A DNA stretch of 64,000 nucleotides from an uncultured bacterium (GCA_949282195.1 CASDOW010000001.1:1-64000), one strand, 5' to 3'; positions 1 through 8,416 are shown, counted from the stretch's first letter. The notes: generated by a model from the letters alone, not told the origin. Made by a program: numbers and translations.

Positions 1-925
1 GATTCTTCATCGTGGTAATAAATTTTTATCATTGCATCTTTGTTAGCAGAAAATACATGTTTGAGTATATTATGGTCGGTTTTATCAAGAGAATGACCTA
101 TTATGTGAAACACAGGATTTGCGTTAGGAAGCTTTATTAACCTTAATAATTCCTGATACGGTTCTATTGTATTATATTTGTGCCTTTGGTTATGTTTTTT
201 GAACACATTGAAACATAATGGAATATCTTTATTGCTAAAACTTTTGGTTCCTAAGACTAAATTAGAATCATCTGAAGAACTTACCTTTCCATGAACATAA
301 GTTGTTTCAATTTTTAAATCCTTAGCAACGGTATTACAATTATATTGATATAAACTTTCACATGTATTGGTATAATTGAAGCTTAATACATAAAGCCTGC
401 TTGTTTTTAATGATAATTTATAATCTGAAACAACTTGGGATTTTAATAAATAAGCCTTATCAATCCCTCATAGTCTTTGACATAATAATGTATGCTAGAA
501 AAATCATTTGTTTCAAGTTCTTTATATCCACATTCATCTGTTTGGCAATCATAATATGCAGGCATAATAAATTCTGCTATATTGGAGAATTTAAAATCAA
601 TGACATCTTTTTTTATTACAAACATCGCTGGAAATTTAAAATTCGGATTTGTAACTGGTTGAAGTCTTGCAATATTTGCAATATTTGAAAGGGTTTCTAT
701 GACTGTCAGCATCTCTTCCTCTAGGTCAATCCAAGTTTTTCCAAGTTCATCTTGTCTAAGTAAGAAATGTTTCAGCCATATATTATCAATAAAAGTTGTT
801 CCATATTTTACCGCCATAGGAATTCTTTTGTTATTTCGCTCTACGCAAAAGTTCAAAAAATCCTTATATGAAGTCTTTAAGCCATGTACTAGGTCAAAAC
901 CATTCCCTATAATCAGAATATCCAT
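1..925 (-). pseudogene. AbiH-family abortive-infection protein, frameshifted, 3' end off the window
   Basis: The N-terminal part (925 down to 443) starts MDILIIGNGFDLVHGL, the nucleotide-binding-like opening of AbiH proteins, and continues to a stop at 443-445. The rest of the family protein lies in another frame: from about 465 down to 1 the reading is AYLLKSQVVSDYKLS, then LSFNYTNT, YVHGKV and HIIGHSLDKTDHNILKHVFS, all in the order expected for AbiH. The frame must change between 446 and 467, where one base appears to be missing. No classical slippery heptamer is visible. A weak AGGG ribosome site precedes the start. AbiH genes are linked to phage resistance. The allele is probably inactive unless the shift is an assembly error or is programmed. 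The C-terminus runs off the left edge. Confidence 0.85.
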
Positions 926-1292
926 TTATATATCCCTAAAAAAATTCAACAATACTATTATACTGCAAACGTAAATCCAACTCTTATGAGCACTTAAATC
1001 CTAAAAGATTTCTCATATTGTAATACTCTTGAGTTGACTGTTTCATAATTGATATTAATTCGCTGTATAATGTTTTTGTACTGTAGCTAAAAGGTTCCAT
1101 ATTTGAGAGTTTATCGACAATAATTTCCAACTTTTAACCTTAATTGACGCAGGGACTTTCATCAAGGTTTACTGACCAATTTGCCTAAAAGGCAAATTGA
1201 CAGCATCATTTATCTGTACGGCTCCAAAGTCGCCTACAGCTAAAAGTCAAGTCCCCCCGTCTTAGTATTCAAGCGACTTTTGCGGGTTCCAA
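926..1292. other. Gene-free stretch between abiH and fic
   Basis: No intact gene is seen. On the minus strand 984-1133 is the open 3' remnant of an unknown gene described separately. A perfect 9-bp hairpin (CAATTTGCC, loop TAAAA, GGCAAATTG) lies at 1177-1199 without a T run. The rest shows no coding signal that I can support. Confidence 0.6.
984..1133 (-). pseudogene. 3' remnant of an unknown gene, copy 1
   Basis: This minus-strand open stretch ends ...SIMKQSTQEYYNMRNLLGFKCS and a stop. The same C-terminus recurs at 2293-2451 (...SLVKQSTQEYYNMRMALGLECF and a stop). Upstream both share VDxLxNxE before the frame closes at a stop codon. No start codon with a ribosome site is present, so I read both as decayed ends of two related genes. 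I do not recognise the family. Confidence 0.5.
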
Positions 1293-2213
1293 TCATTGAG
1301 ATTTTTGTTTTAAATTCTTTATTAGTTTAGCTTGAGATGTTGCAAATAGCATATATCCCGAGTCTGTATATGAATGTGGCTGTAATTTATTATTTTTAAC
1401 CCAGTATCTTATAGTAGAACTTGGAACATCAACCAATTTTGCGAATTTTGAAATAGTTAAAAGTTCTTTTTGCGTTACATCTGCTTTAGAAGTATCCAAT
1501 AAACTAACTATTTGTTTCATGGACCTTAGTAAAAGCGTTTGCATATAGCTTACGTAATTATCTTCTTTTTGCGTAAGTTGAGCTTGCTCAATAGCGTTAA
1601 GATATTTTTTTCTGTCTCTAGGTTGTATGATTAGTGGAGCAAATCCTGCCTTTAATAACAAATGATTCATTAAAAGCCTTGCGCATCTGCCATTACCATC
1701 AATAAATGGGTGAATTGATACAAATTTCAAATGAGCCAATATCGCAGTTTTGAAGTCATTCTGATTTTGGTTGTTTAACCAAGTGCAAAACTCATCCATT
1801 AATGTTGGAACTTTAATAGGATTTGGCAAGATAACTCTTGAGCCAGAAATTCTTACCATGCAGTTTCTATAAAATCCTGCTTCCTCATCATTTATTCCCT
1901 TCAATATTATCTTGTGTAAATTTAGAATTTCATTTTCATTTATACTATTTTTTGTTTCTATAAGTTCTAAAATCTTACAAAATGCTTTAGAATGATTTAC
2001 TGCTTCTTGATAATAAACAAATGGTTTTGATGAAGAAGTTAAATTTTCTTCGATAACAAGTTCTGTTTCTTTTCTCGTTAAGGTATTGCCTTCTATTGCA
2101 TTAGAAGTGTATGAAAGCTCAGATTTTAACCATTTATAGAGGATATTTTTATTGTTTTTATTTTTAAGTAAATTACATAATTGTTGTTTTAAAGTTTCAA
2201 ATTCATTCAACAT
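1293..2213 (-). CDS. Class II Fic protein with C-terminal helix-turn-helix
   Basis: The 306-residue protein carries the Fic catalytic loop HPFIDGNGRCAR near residue 170, the signature of enzymes that usually transfer AMP from ATP to a hydroxyl side chain of a target protein. Before it, around residues 35-43, TSNAIEGN fits the inhibitory (S/T)xxxE(G/N) motif, placed N-terminal as in class II Fic proteins. The last 60 residues (TISKFAKLVDVPSSTIRYWV) look like a MerR-type winged helix, so the protein may bind DNA or regulate its own gene. The gene appears intact while its defence neighbours are broken. It is flanked on both sides by related gene remnants. The target is unknown. Confidence 0.9.
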   Translation of the reverse strand: MLNEFETLKQQLCNLLKNKNNKNILYKWLKSELSYTSNAIEGNTLTRKETELVIEENLTSSSKPFVYYQEAVNHSKAFCKILELIETKNSINENEILNLHKIILKGINDEEAGFYRNCMVRISGSRVILPNPIKVPTLMDEFCTWLNNQNQNDFKTAILAHLKFVSIHPFIDGNGRCARLLMNHLLLKAGFAPLIIQPRDRKKYLNAIEQAQLTQKEDNYVSYMQTLLLRSMKQIVSLLDTSKADVTQKELLTISKFAKLVDVPSSTIRYWVKNNKLQPHSYTDSGYMLFATSQAKLIKNLKQKSQ

Positions 2214-2292
2214 GACAACTCCTTAGTTTAAGGTTCATAGTTTCTTTATTTTAAAAGCATAAACTATAAACTTAAAATTTGCAACAATAAAA

Positions 2293-2451
2293 TTAAAAAC
2301 ATTCTAGCCCCAGTGCCATTCTCATATTATAGTATTCTTGAGTTGACTGTTTCACCAGCGAAACCAGTTCAACACAAAAGCTATTTATATAACCTGTTTG
2401 TGATATATTATCACTTGAGAGTTCCTTATTTGGGAGATTATCGACACCATT
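2293..2451 (-). pseudogene. 3' remnant of an unknown gene, copy 2
   Basis: Related to the remnant at 984-1133: both end KQSTQEYYNMR followed by about nine residues and a stop. The open frame closes at a stop at 2452-2454. Repeat copy A begins inside its 5' end, so the sequence upstream of the remnant was replaced by the repeat. Family not recognised. Confidence 0.5.
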
Positions 2452-2482
2452 TTAAGTTGTTACTCGGGTATGCCCAACCTAC
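2440..2482. repeat. 43-bp direct repeat, copy A (upstream of hipBA)
   Basis: The repeat begins ATCGACACCATTTTAAG and ends GCCCAACCTAC. It matches copy B at 3986-4028 over 43 bases with a single T/C difference inside GGG(T/C)ATGCCC, which is a 10-bp palindrome in copy B. The two copies bracket hipB and hipA. Confidence 0.9.
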
Positions 2483-2540
2483 TATTTACAAAAAATACAA
2501 CACAACTTCATTATGTTGTATTATTCACTTTATTAAAATA

Positions 2541-2560
2541 TTAGATAATATATTATCTAA
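2541..2560. promoter_or_regulatory. Perfect palindrome, probable HipB operator
   Basis: Positions 2541-2560 form a perfect 20-bp palindrome whose right half is TATTATCTAA. A second half-site, TATTATCTA, lies at 2592-2600 and overlaps the hipB start codon. A TTGACT box (2564-2569) and a TATAAC box (2585-2590) lie between them, though their spacing of 15 is short. This arrangement is typical of autorepression by an XRE-type antitoxin; binding itself is inferred. Confidence 0.6.
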
Positions 2561-2599
2561 ATATTGACTTTTAACTCAACTTAGTATAACATATTATCT

Positions 2600-2878
2600 A
2601 TGAACAATTTTTTATTTAATCCTAAAACTCCTAATGATATAGCGCATGAATTGGTTGAGAAAATTAAACAGCATCGAAAAAAGCTTAAAATTTCACAAGC
2701 TCAGCTTGCTATAAAATCAGGTGTTAGTCTGGGTTCTATTAAAAGGTTTGAGTCCAAGTATGAAATTTCTTTGAATTCTTTTATAAAAATTCTAATAGCT
2801 CTTAATTTAGAGCAGGATTTAGAAAATTTATTCACGCAAAAAAGCTATGACTCAATTGAGGAAGTTATAAATGGATAA
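2600..2878 (+). CDS. HipB-like XRE-family antitoxin/regulator
   Basis: The 92-residue protein has one XRE helix-turn-helix at about residues 18-73 (KIKQHRKKLKISQAQLAIKS, then GVSLGSIKRFE). It overlaps the start of the hipA remnant by eight bases (ATG at 2871 inside AATGGATAA), the usual hipBA layout, so it should be the antitoxin and autorepressor of that operon. It sits just downstream of a perfect palindrome and half-site. The gene looks intact although its partner toxin does not. Confidence 0.85.
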   Translation: MNNFLFNPKTPNDIAHELVEKIKQHRKKLKISQAQLAIKSGVSLGSIKRFESKYEISLNSFIKILIALNLEQDLENLFTQKSYDSIEEVING

Positions 2879-3936
2879 ATATAAATATTTAAAAGTTTTT
2901 TATAATGATATTTTAGTTGGTACTCTGGCTAAAACACCCGATAGAGTTGTTGCCTTTGAATATGATTTAGATTGGTTGAATTATGGGTTTAGCATTTCAC
3001 CTTTTAGACCCATTTGGCGGTTTATTTGGAGTTTTTAATGACAGTTTGCCTGATGGTTGGGGGCGGTTACTTGTTGATAGATTATTTTTGAAAAATAAAA
3101 TTAATCCTGCTGAAATAGATAATCTTAATCGACTTGCTGTTGTTCAAGAAAGTGGTATGGGAGCTTTGACTTACAAACCTGAGCATAAGTTTGAATTAGA
3201 AAATAATATTTCTGATTATGATATTCTTGCTCAAGAGTGTTCAAAGATATTAGATTCACAAAATTCAGATAATTTAGATGAACTTTTTTTCTTAGGCGGC
3301 TCATCTGGTGGTGCAAGACCGAAGATTTTGACATCTATTAATAATGAGGATTGGATTATTAAGTTCCCGTCATCTTCTGATCCTAAAAATATAGGAGAAA
3401 AAGAATATCAGTATTCCTTATGTGCAAAAAGTTGTGGAATAAATATGACTGAGACAAGGCTTTTCCCTTCTAAAATTTGTTCAGGATATTTTGGGATAAA
3501 AAGGTTTGATCGTAAAAATAATAAAAAAGTTCATATGGTATCAGTAAGCGGACTATTAGAGACAAGTCACAGGCTTCCTAATCTTGATTATAATATACTG
3601 ATGAAATTAACCCTTGAATTAACAAGAAATTATCAAGATATTGAACAATTATTCAGGCTAATGTGCTTTAATGTTTTTGCACACAACAGAGATGACCATT
3701 CAAAGAATTTTTCTTTTCTTTTTGACGATACAAAAAAAGAATGGCACTTATCTCCTGCGTATGACTTGACATATAGTTTTTCATTTAATGGAGAACACGC
3801 AACAACAATTAATGGAGAAGGTAAAAATCCGGCTTTAGAGGATATTCTAGCCGTGGCAAAAAATATAGGACTCAAGGAAAAATTTGCAAAAGATATTGCA
3901 TCTGATATTCAAGAAAAATGCTTGAAATTATTTTAA
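2871..3936 (+). pseudogene. HipA-like serine/threonine kinase toxin, internal deletion and frameshift
   Basis: Starting at ATG 2871 the frame reads MDKYKYLKVFYNDILVGTLA up to GFSISPF and then stops at 3036-3038. The family sequence resumes in another frame (LLDPFGGLFGVFNDSLPDGWG) and runs to 3936, including the kinase-core motif HNRDDHSKNFSF and the LSPAYDLTYS segment. From memory, HipA relatives have about 14 more residues between SPF and the GLFGVF segment, so a small out-of-frame deletion near 2995-3010 is likely. A shorter product could start at 2983 but would lack the N-terminal subdomain. Functional HipA phosphorylates glutamyl-tRNA synthetase; this copy is probably inactive. Confidence 0.8.
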
Positions 3937-3985
3937 TTAATCTAATCTTTTTGTCTATTTAATATTTAAATAGAAGCTTCTTTAA

Positions 3986-4028
3986 ATCGACACCATTTTA
4001 AGTTGTTACTCGGGCATGCCCAACCTAC
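3986..4028. repeat. 43-bp direct repeat, copy B (downstream of hipA)
   Basis: This copy is 42/43 identical to copy A at 2440-2482 and in the same orientation. It starts about 50 bases after the hipA stop. It contains the palindrome GGGCATGCCC at 4011-4020. Confidence 0.9.
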
Positions 4029-4057
4029 GAGCTTACCGGTTTTTAAATAAATATTTT

Positions 4058-5317
4058 TTAATTACTTTTATATTTCAATACAACATCAACTGTCCGCTCT
4101 ATAATCTCATCCGAATGAGCCAATGATACAAACATTGTCTCAAATTGAGACGGTGCAACATAGATTTTATTTTTCAACATATAATCAAAATATTTTATAA
4201 ATTCATCTAAATTACAAGTCATAACATCATCATAATTACAAATTGGCCTATCGGCAAAAAACACTGACATTAAAGACCCAACTCTATTTGTATTTAATCC
4301 TATTGCTTTATATGCATCTTCAAGAATTTTAGTTCTTTTGTCAATCTTAGAATAAATTTCTTTATTCTCAATAAGAATTTTTAGGGTTTCAATACCTGCC
4401 GCAGTAGCAACAGGATTTCCTGAAAGTGTTCCTGCCTGATAAACTGAGCCAACTGGAGCAACACAAGACATCACGTCTTTCCTTCCGCCATAAACCGCCA
4501 ATGGCATTCCACCACCCACAATTTTTCCAAACGTTGTTAAATCAGGGGTTATTCCATAATATTCCTGTGCTCCGCCAAGACCCAATCTAAAACCCGTAAT
4601 AGCTTCGTCGAAAATCAACAATGAGCCATATTGCTTAGTAATTTCTCTTAAAAATTTCAAAAAATTCTTCTTTGGAGGAACTACACCCATATTTGCACTA
4701 ACAGGCTCAACCACAATACAGGCAACATCTTCCCCGTATTGTTCCATGATTTCTCTAATCGAATTTTCATCATTATAATTAGCAAGAAGTGTACATTTTG
4801 CATAATCTTTTGGAATACCCGCGCTATCAGGAACAGCTTCCGTTAAAACTCCCGAACCCGCTTTCATTAACAATCCGTCAGAATGACCATGGTAACAGCC
4901 TATAAATTTAATTATTTTATCTCTGTTTGTAAACCCTCTTGCAACTCTTACTGCGCTCATAACAGCTTCAGTACCCGAACTTACAAGGCGAATCATCTCC
5001 ATTGAAGGCACACATTTTTTTATAAGTTCCGCCAAAATTAATTCCTTTTCTGTCGGAGCCCCAAATGTAAGCCCGTTTTCGCAAACTTTTTTTACGGCTT
5101 CAACAACCTTTGGATGAGCATGTCCCAAAATCAAAGGTCCCCAAGAACATACATAATCAATATATTCATTTCCGTCAACATCATAAATATAAGCACCTTG
5201 TGCTTTTTCCACAAAAAAAGGGGTTTTCTTTACCGCGCCAAAAGCTCTTACAGGGCTATTAACTCCGCCCGGCAGTATATTTTTTGCTTTTTTAAAAAAT
5301 TCTTCCGATTTTGACAT
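4058..5317 (-). CDS. hemL: Glutamate-1-semialdehyde 2,1-aminomutase
   Basis: The 419-residue PLP enzyme converts glutamate-1-semialdehyde to 5-aminolevulinate in the C5 route to tetrapyrroles. Length and sequence fit the family: GGVNSPVRAF near the N-terminus, SSGTEAVMSAVRVARG for cofactor phosphate binding, FDEAITGFR, and the PLP lysine in TFGKIVGGGMP. A clear AAAGGA ribosome site lies seven bases before the ATG. It lies 17 bases downstream of the hemB remnant on the same strand, a typical hem gene pairing. The gene is intact even though hemB next to it is not. Confidence 0.97.
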   Translation of the reverse strand: MSKSEEFFKKAKNILPGGVNSPVRAFGAVKKTPFFVEKAQGAYIYDVDGNEYIDYVCSWGPLILGHAHPKVVEAVKKVCENGLTFGAPTEKELILAELIKKCVPSMEMIRLVSSGTEAVMSAVRVARGFTNRDKIIKFIGCYHGHSDGLLMKAGSGVLTEAVPDSAGIPKDYAKCTLLANYNDENSIREIMEQYGEDVACIVVEPVSANMGVVPPKKNFLKFLREITKQYGSLLIFDEAITGFRLGLGGAQEYYGITPDLTTFGKIVGGGMPLAVYGGRKDVMSCVAPVGSVYQAGTLSGNPVATAAGIETLKILIENKEIYSKIDKRTKILEDAYKAIGLNTNRVGSLMSVFFADRPICNYDDVMTCNLDEFIKYFDYMLKNKIYVAPSQFETMFVSLAHSDEIIERTVDVVLKYKSN

Positions 5318-5334
5318 AACAATCCTTTAATTTA

Positions 5335-5865
5335 TTATTCTTCCAGCCATTTTGCCATATCAAGCGCATGATATGTAATAATTATTTTAGCCCCCGCTCT
5401 TTTCATAGCCGTAAGGTTTTCTGTGACAATCTTCTTTTCATCAATCCAGCCTTTAATTGCAGCAGCTTTAACCATGGAATATTCTCCGCTCACATTATAC
5501 ACTGCAAACGGCATATTATATGTATCAGAGGCTTCTTTTAAAACATCTAAATATGCTAAAGCCGGTTTCACCATTACAATATCAGCGCCTTCTTCAATAT
5601 CAGCTTCAATTTCTCGTAAAGCCTCTTTGCTGTTTGCAAAATCCATTTGATAACTTTTCCTGTCACCAAAACAAGGGGCAGATTGCGCTGCATCTCTGAA
5701 CGGCCCGTAATATGATGAAGCAAATTTTGCGCTATAAGCCATTATTGGTGTATTTTTAAATCCCTCTAAATCCAGCGCTTTTCTAATTGCTAAAACTTTA
5801 CCATCCATCATATCAGACGGAGCAACCATATCAACTCCTGATTTTGCAAGGCTGACAGCCTGAAA
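5335..5865 (-). pseudogene. hemB: Porphobilinogen synthase (HemB), C-terminal half only
   Basis: The open frame encodes about the last 175 residues of 5-aminolevulinate dehydratase: VAPSDMMDG, the first active-site lysine in [15 protein letters not shown] and the Schiff-base lysine in [13 protein letters not shown]. HemB is normally about 325 residues; the N-terminal half with the metal-binding cysteines is absent. Going upstream the frame can be followed through [10 protein letters not shown] to about 5865, where the sequence turns into a sulfite/nitrite reductase gene in another frame. The only usable start is ATG 5829. The protein should be inactive, so porphobilinogen synthesis needs a second copy elsewhere, or heme synthesis is lost. 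A misassembly is the other explanation. Confidence 0.85.
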
Positions 5866-6912
5866 TACAAAGTCTTGGCAAAACGCCGTCTTTAAAATTT
5901 TCTTCTTTATCTATTTCTATAATTTTGCTTAAGAGTCCGCTTGAATTAGCTAACCCCTGCTGGCAGATTGTAGCTCCGACACAGCTTATCGATTCTTGTA
6001 ATTGAGTGTTTGCATTATCTAAAGAAATAATATCCAATACTTTATTTGCTTCTTCACCTTTTAAATTAACAATAAACATTTCTTCTTTTGTTGATATTCT
6101 AATGCCAACACCTTCAATTTCAGAAATTAAAGCATATAAAGCTTTTAAGGTTTCAATGGAAGGATTTCCGAGCATAGGATGATATTTTACTATATATAAA
6201 CCTTTTTGTTTTTGTTCAATTATATTTCTTGATTTTTTAGCTGTGGAATTATCTGATTTTTTAGTATTTTCTTCTATTTTAATATCTAATTTTAAATCTT
6301 TAGAATTTTTTATTTCCAAGAAAATTCTATTAAATTCTTCAAGATACATTTTTTCTCCTATTGCTTTTGGAATGTATCTTGTTCTTGCTTTAGCTCTTGA
6401 TTCATAGTTACCGTATTTCATAAATACTTCAACCATGGTCATTATGTAATACAATATATCATTAGGTTCAATATCAGAAACGGTCTTAATGCCAAATTCC
6501 GGATTAACACCTAAACCGCCCGCTGTATATAAATCAAATTTTCCGTTTGATTTTGCAACAAAACCCATATCCCTATATGTTGCATGGACAATATTTTTTG
6601 GAGAATTTGAAAATCCTACTTTTAATTTTCTTGGCAATTTAATTTTATCAATTAAATCCGTTAAAAAATCTGAAGCAGCCTTGGCATAAGGACTAACATC
6701 AAAATATTCATCTTTAAAATTCCTGCGGGTATTCTAAGCCTTAACATGCCTGTATTGTGATTGCGCTCCGAATATGTCCCAAAACTGCCCGATATATGCT
6801 TATACTCAGGAATAGTAAGTTCTTTATTGTAAAACTTTGACACAACTTGCGCAAAATTTTGTATTTTTTCTCTTACTTTTTGTTTTTCAACAGTTTCCCC
6901 TGCTTTAAGCAC
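5857..6912 (-). pseudogene. Ferredoxin-type sulfite/nitrite reductase, frameshifted and truncated
   Basis: The start at 6912 gives a first half ending GMLRLRIPAGILK. The frame is then lost near 6713-6719 in an A run where one A seems to be missing, and continues as DEYFDVSPYAKAASDFLTD and LPRKLKVGFSNSPKN. Family features follow: DMGFVAKSNG, GGLGVNP, and the first cluster motif CVGATIC (C-x5-C). The gene ends abruptly at LPRLCISGC, exactly at the first cysteine of the expected second C-x3-C motif, where hemB sequence begins. Such enzymes reduce sulfite or nitrite at a siroheme-[4Fe-4S] centre. With one cluster motif missing and a frameshift, this copy cannot be functional. Confidence 0.82.
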
Positions 6913-6997
6913 AAATTCATTCCCTTATTACGTTTATTGTTCTATTTTAACCTAAAAATTATAATTTATTTATTAAATATTTTTAAAGATTTATAAC

Positions 6998-7025
6998 AAA
7001 AATGCGACATTAACTGCCGCATTTT
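6998..7025 (-). terminator. fabF: Rho-independent terminator after fabF
   Basis: Read on the minus strand, the stem AAAATGCG/CGCATTTT has an 11-base loop and is followed by TTTTTG. It lies about 30 bases past the fabF stop. Confidence 0.75.
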
Positions 7026-7053
7026 AAAATAAAATTATTACAATAATCACTAA

Positions 7054-8319
7054 TTATTGAACATATTTTTTAAATATAATAGAAGCATTTTGTCCGCCGA
7101 AACCAAATGAATTAGTTAGAGCATACTCAACGTCTTCTTTAATAGCCTTATTAGGTACATAGTTTAAATTTGCAACTTCAGGATCTTGGTTTACAAGGTT
7201 AATTGTAGGAGGAATAATCCCCTCTTTTAAAACCTTAACGCAGACCATTGCTTCAGCAGCTCCTGTTGCGCCAATCATATGACCATGCATAGATTTTGTT
7301 GATGATACTTTCAATTTTTTATTTGTATCTAAATCTCCAAATACTTTTGCAATTGCTTGAGATTCAGCTATATCGCCAAGATGAGTAGATGTACCATGTG
7401 CGTTAATATAGCCGACTTCGCTTGGATTAATTCCCGCATTTTTAACGGCAAGTTCCATTGATTTAGCGGCACCTGCACCGCTAGGGTCAGGAGCAACCAT
7501 ATCATAGGCGTCCCCTGTTTGACCATAGCCTACGATTTCAGCATATATCTTAGCTCCGCGAGCTTTAGCGTGTTCCAACTCTTCTAAAATTAAACAAGCA
7601 CCGCCTTCACCCATAACAAAACCGTCTCTATCTATATCATAAGGTCTTGAAGCATGAGTTGGGTCATCATTTCTTCTTGACAAAGTTCTAGCTGTTGTAA
7701 ATGCACCTATGCCAATATGAGTCATAACCGCTTCAGAACCCCCTGCTATAACAACATCGGCGTCATCAAATTGAATGGAGCGAAAAGCGTCGCCCACACA
7801 ATGAGCGCTTGTAGCACAAGCTGAAACTACCGCTTTATTTAAACCTTTTGCCCCATGACGCATAGATACACGACCTGCGGCCATATTTAAAATCAACATA
7901 GGAATTGTAAAAGGCGAACATTTTGTGGGACCTCTGTCAATAATTACCTTATGTTGTTTTTCAAAAGTATCAAAACCGCCTGCACCTGAACCCATTATAA
8001 CGCCCACTCTATATGGGTCTTCTTTTGTCATATCAAGTCCTGAGTCTTTGACTGCTTCATCCGAAGCCACACAAGCAAATTGTGTAAATCTGTCCATGCG
8101 GCGCATTTCTTTTGCATCAAGAAGTTCTTTTTCTTTAACTTCATCTTCAAAAGTTGTTGCTTCCCCGCCAAAAGTAACAAGATGTCCGTCAAGAGGCATT
8201 CTTGTAATTGTTTTAATACCTGATTTGCCTTCAATTAAGGAGTTCCAAAATTTATCAACTCCACAACCAAAGGGGCTAACTATACCTAAGCCGGTAACGA
8301 CTACACGTCTTTTGTTCAT
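7054..8319 (-). CDS. fabF: Beta-ketoacyl-ACP synthase II
   Basis: FabF condenses malonyl-ACP with acyl-ACP in the elongation cycle of fatty-acid synthesis. The protein has the thiolase fold motifs RRVVVTGLGIVSPFG, active-site cysteine in VVSACATSAH, and the two catalytic histidines in NAHGTSTHLGD and STKSMHGHMIGATG. The start at ATG 8319 is chosen because GAGGAG lies six bases upstream; a longer reading from TTG 8331 would run through that ribosome site. Length is about 421 residues, normal for the family. It follows acpP on the same strand with a hairpin between them. Confidence 0.97.
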   Translation of the reverse strand: MNKRRVVVTGLGIVSPFGCGVDKFWNSLIEGKSGIKTITRMPLDGHLVTFGGEATTFEDEVKEKELLDAKEMRRMDRFTQFACVASDEAVKDSGLDMTKEDPYRVGVIMGSGAGGFDTFEKQHKVIIDRGPTKCSPFTIPMLILNMAAGRVSMRHGAKGLNKAVVSACATSAHCVGDAFRSIQFDDADVVIAGGSEAVMTHIGIGAFTTARTLSRRNDDPTHASRPYDIDRDGFVMGEGGACLILEELEHAKARGAKIYAEIVGYGQTGDAYDMVAPDPSGAGAAKSMELAVKNAGINPSEVGYINAHGTSTHLGDIAESQAIAKVFGDLDTNKKLKVSSTKSMHGHMIGATGAAEAMVCVKVLKEGIIPPTINLVNQDPEVANLNYVPNKAIKEDVEYALTNSFGFGGQNASIIFKKYVQ

Positions 8320-8354
8320 AATTCTCCTCAATCTTCGATTTTAATGCTATATAA

Positions 8355-8387
8355 AAGACTGCAAAAAGCTTAACTCCTTGCAGTCTT
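8355..8387 (-). terminator. Hairpin between acpP and fabF
   Basis: A perfect 10-bp stem (AAGACTGCAA/TTGCAGTCTT) is followed on the minus strand by TTTATATA. It should terminate part of the acpP transcripts, so acpP would be made in excess of fabF, as cells generally need. No separate promoter for fabF was identified with confidence. Confidence 0.75.
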
Positions 8388-8416
8388 AAAACTTATTTAA
8401 AGTATTACACCTTTAA

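Larger units (their letters stand above)
2214..2599. other. Gene-free stretch between fic and hipB
   Basis: This holds the second gene remnant (2293-2451), repeat copy A (2440-2482), a 9-bp hairpin (AATACAACA at 2494-2502 with TGTTGTATT at 2514-2522) and the hipB promoter/operator. No intact coding region is visible; the plus-strand open frame through it matches nothing. Confidence 0.6.

Noticed and set aside
443..470. Programmed -1 frameshift site in abiH
   Set aside because: No X-XXY-YYZ slippery heptamer or following stem was seen in the interval where the frame must change.
2313..2567. An 84-codon plus-strand open frame before hipB
   Set aside because: It lies antisense to the gene remnant and crosses the 43-bp repeat and the operator palindrome.
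2440..4028. Insertion sequence with hipBA as cargo
   Set aside because: No transposase, terminal inverted repeats or target-site duplication was found; only the direct repeats are supported.
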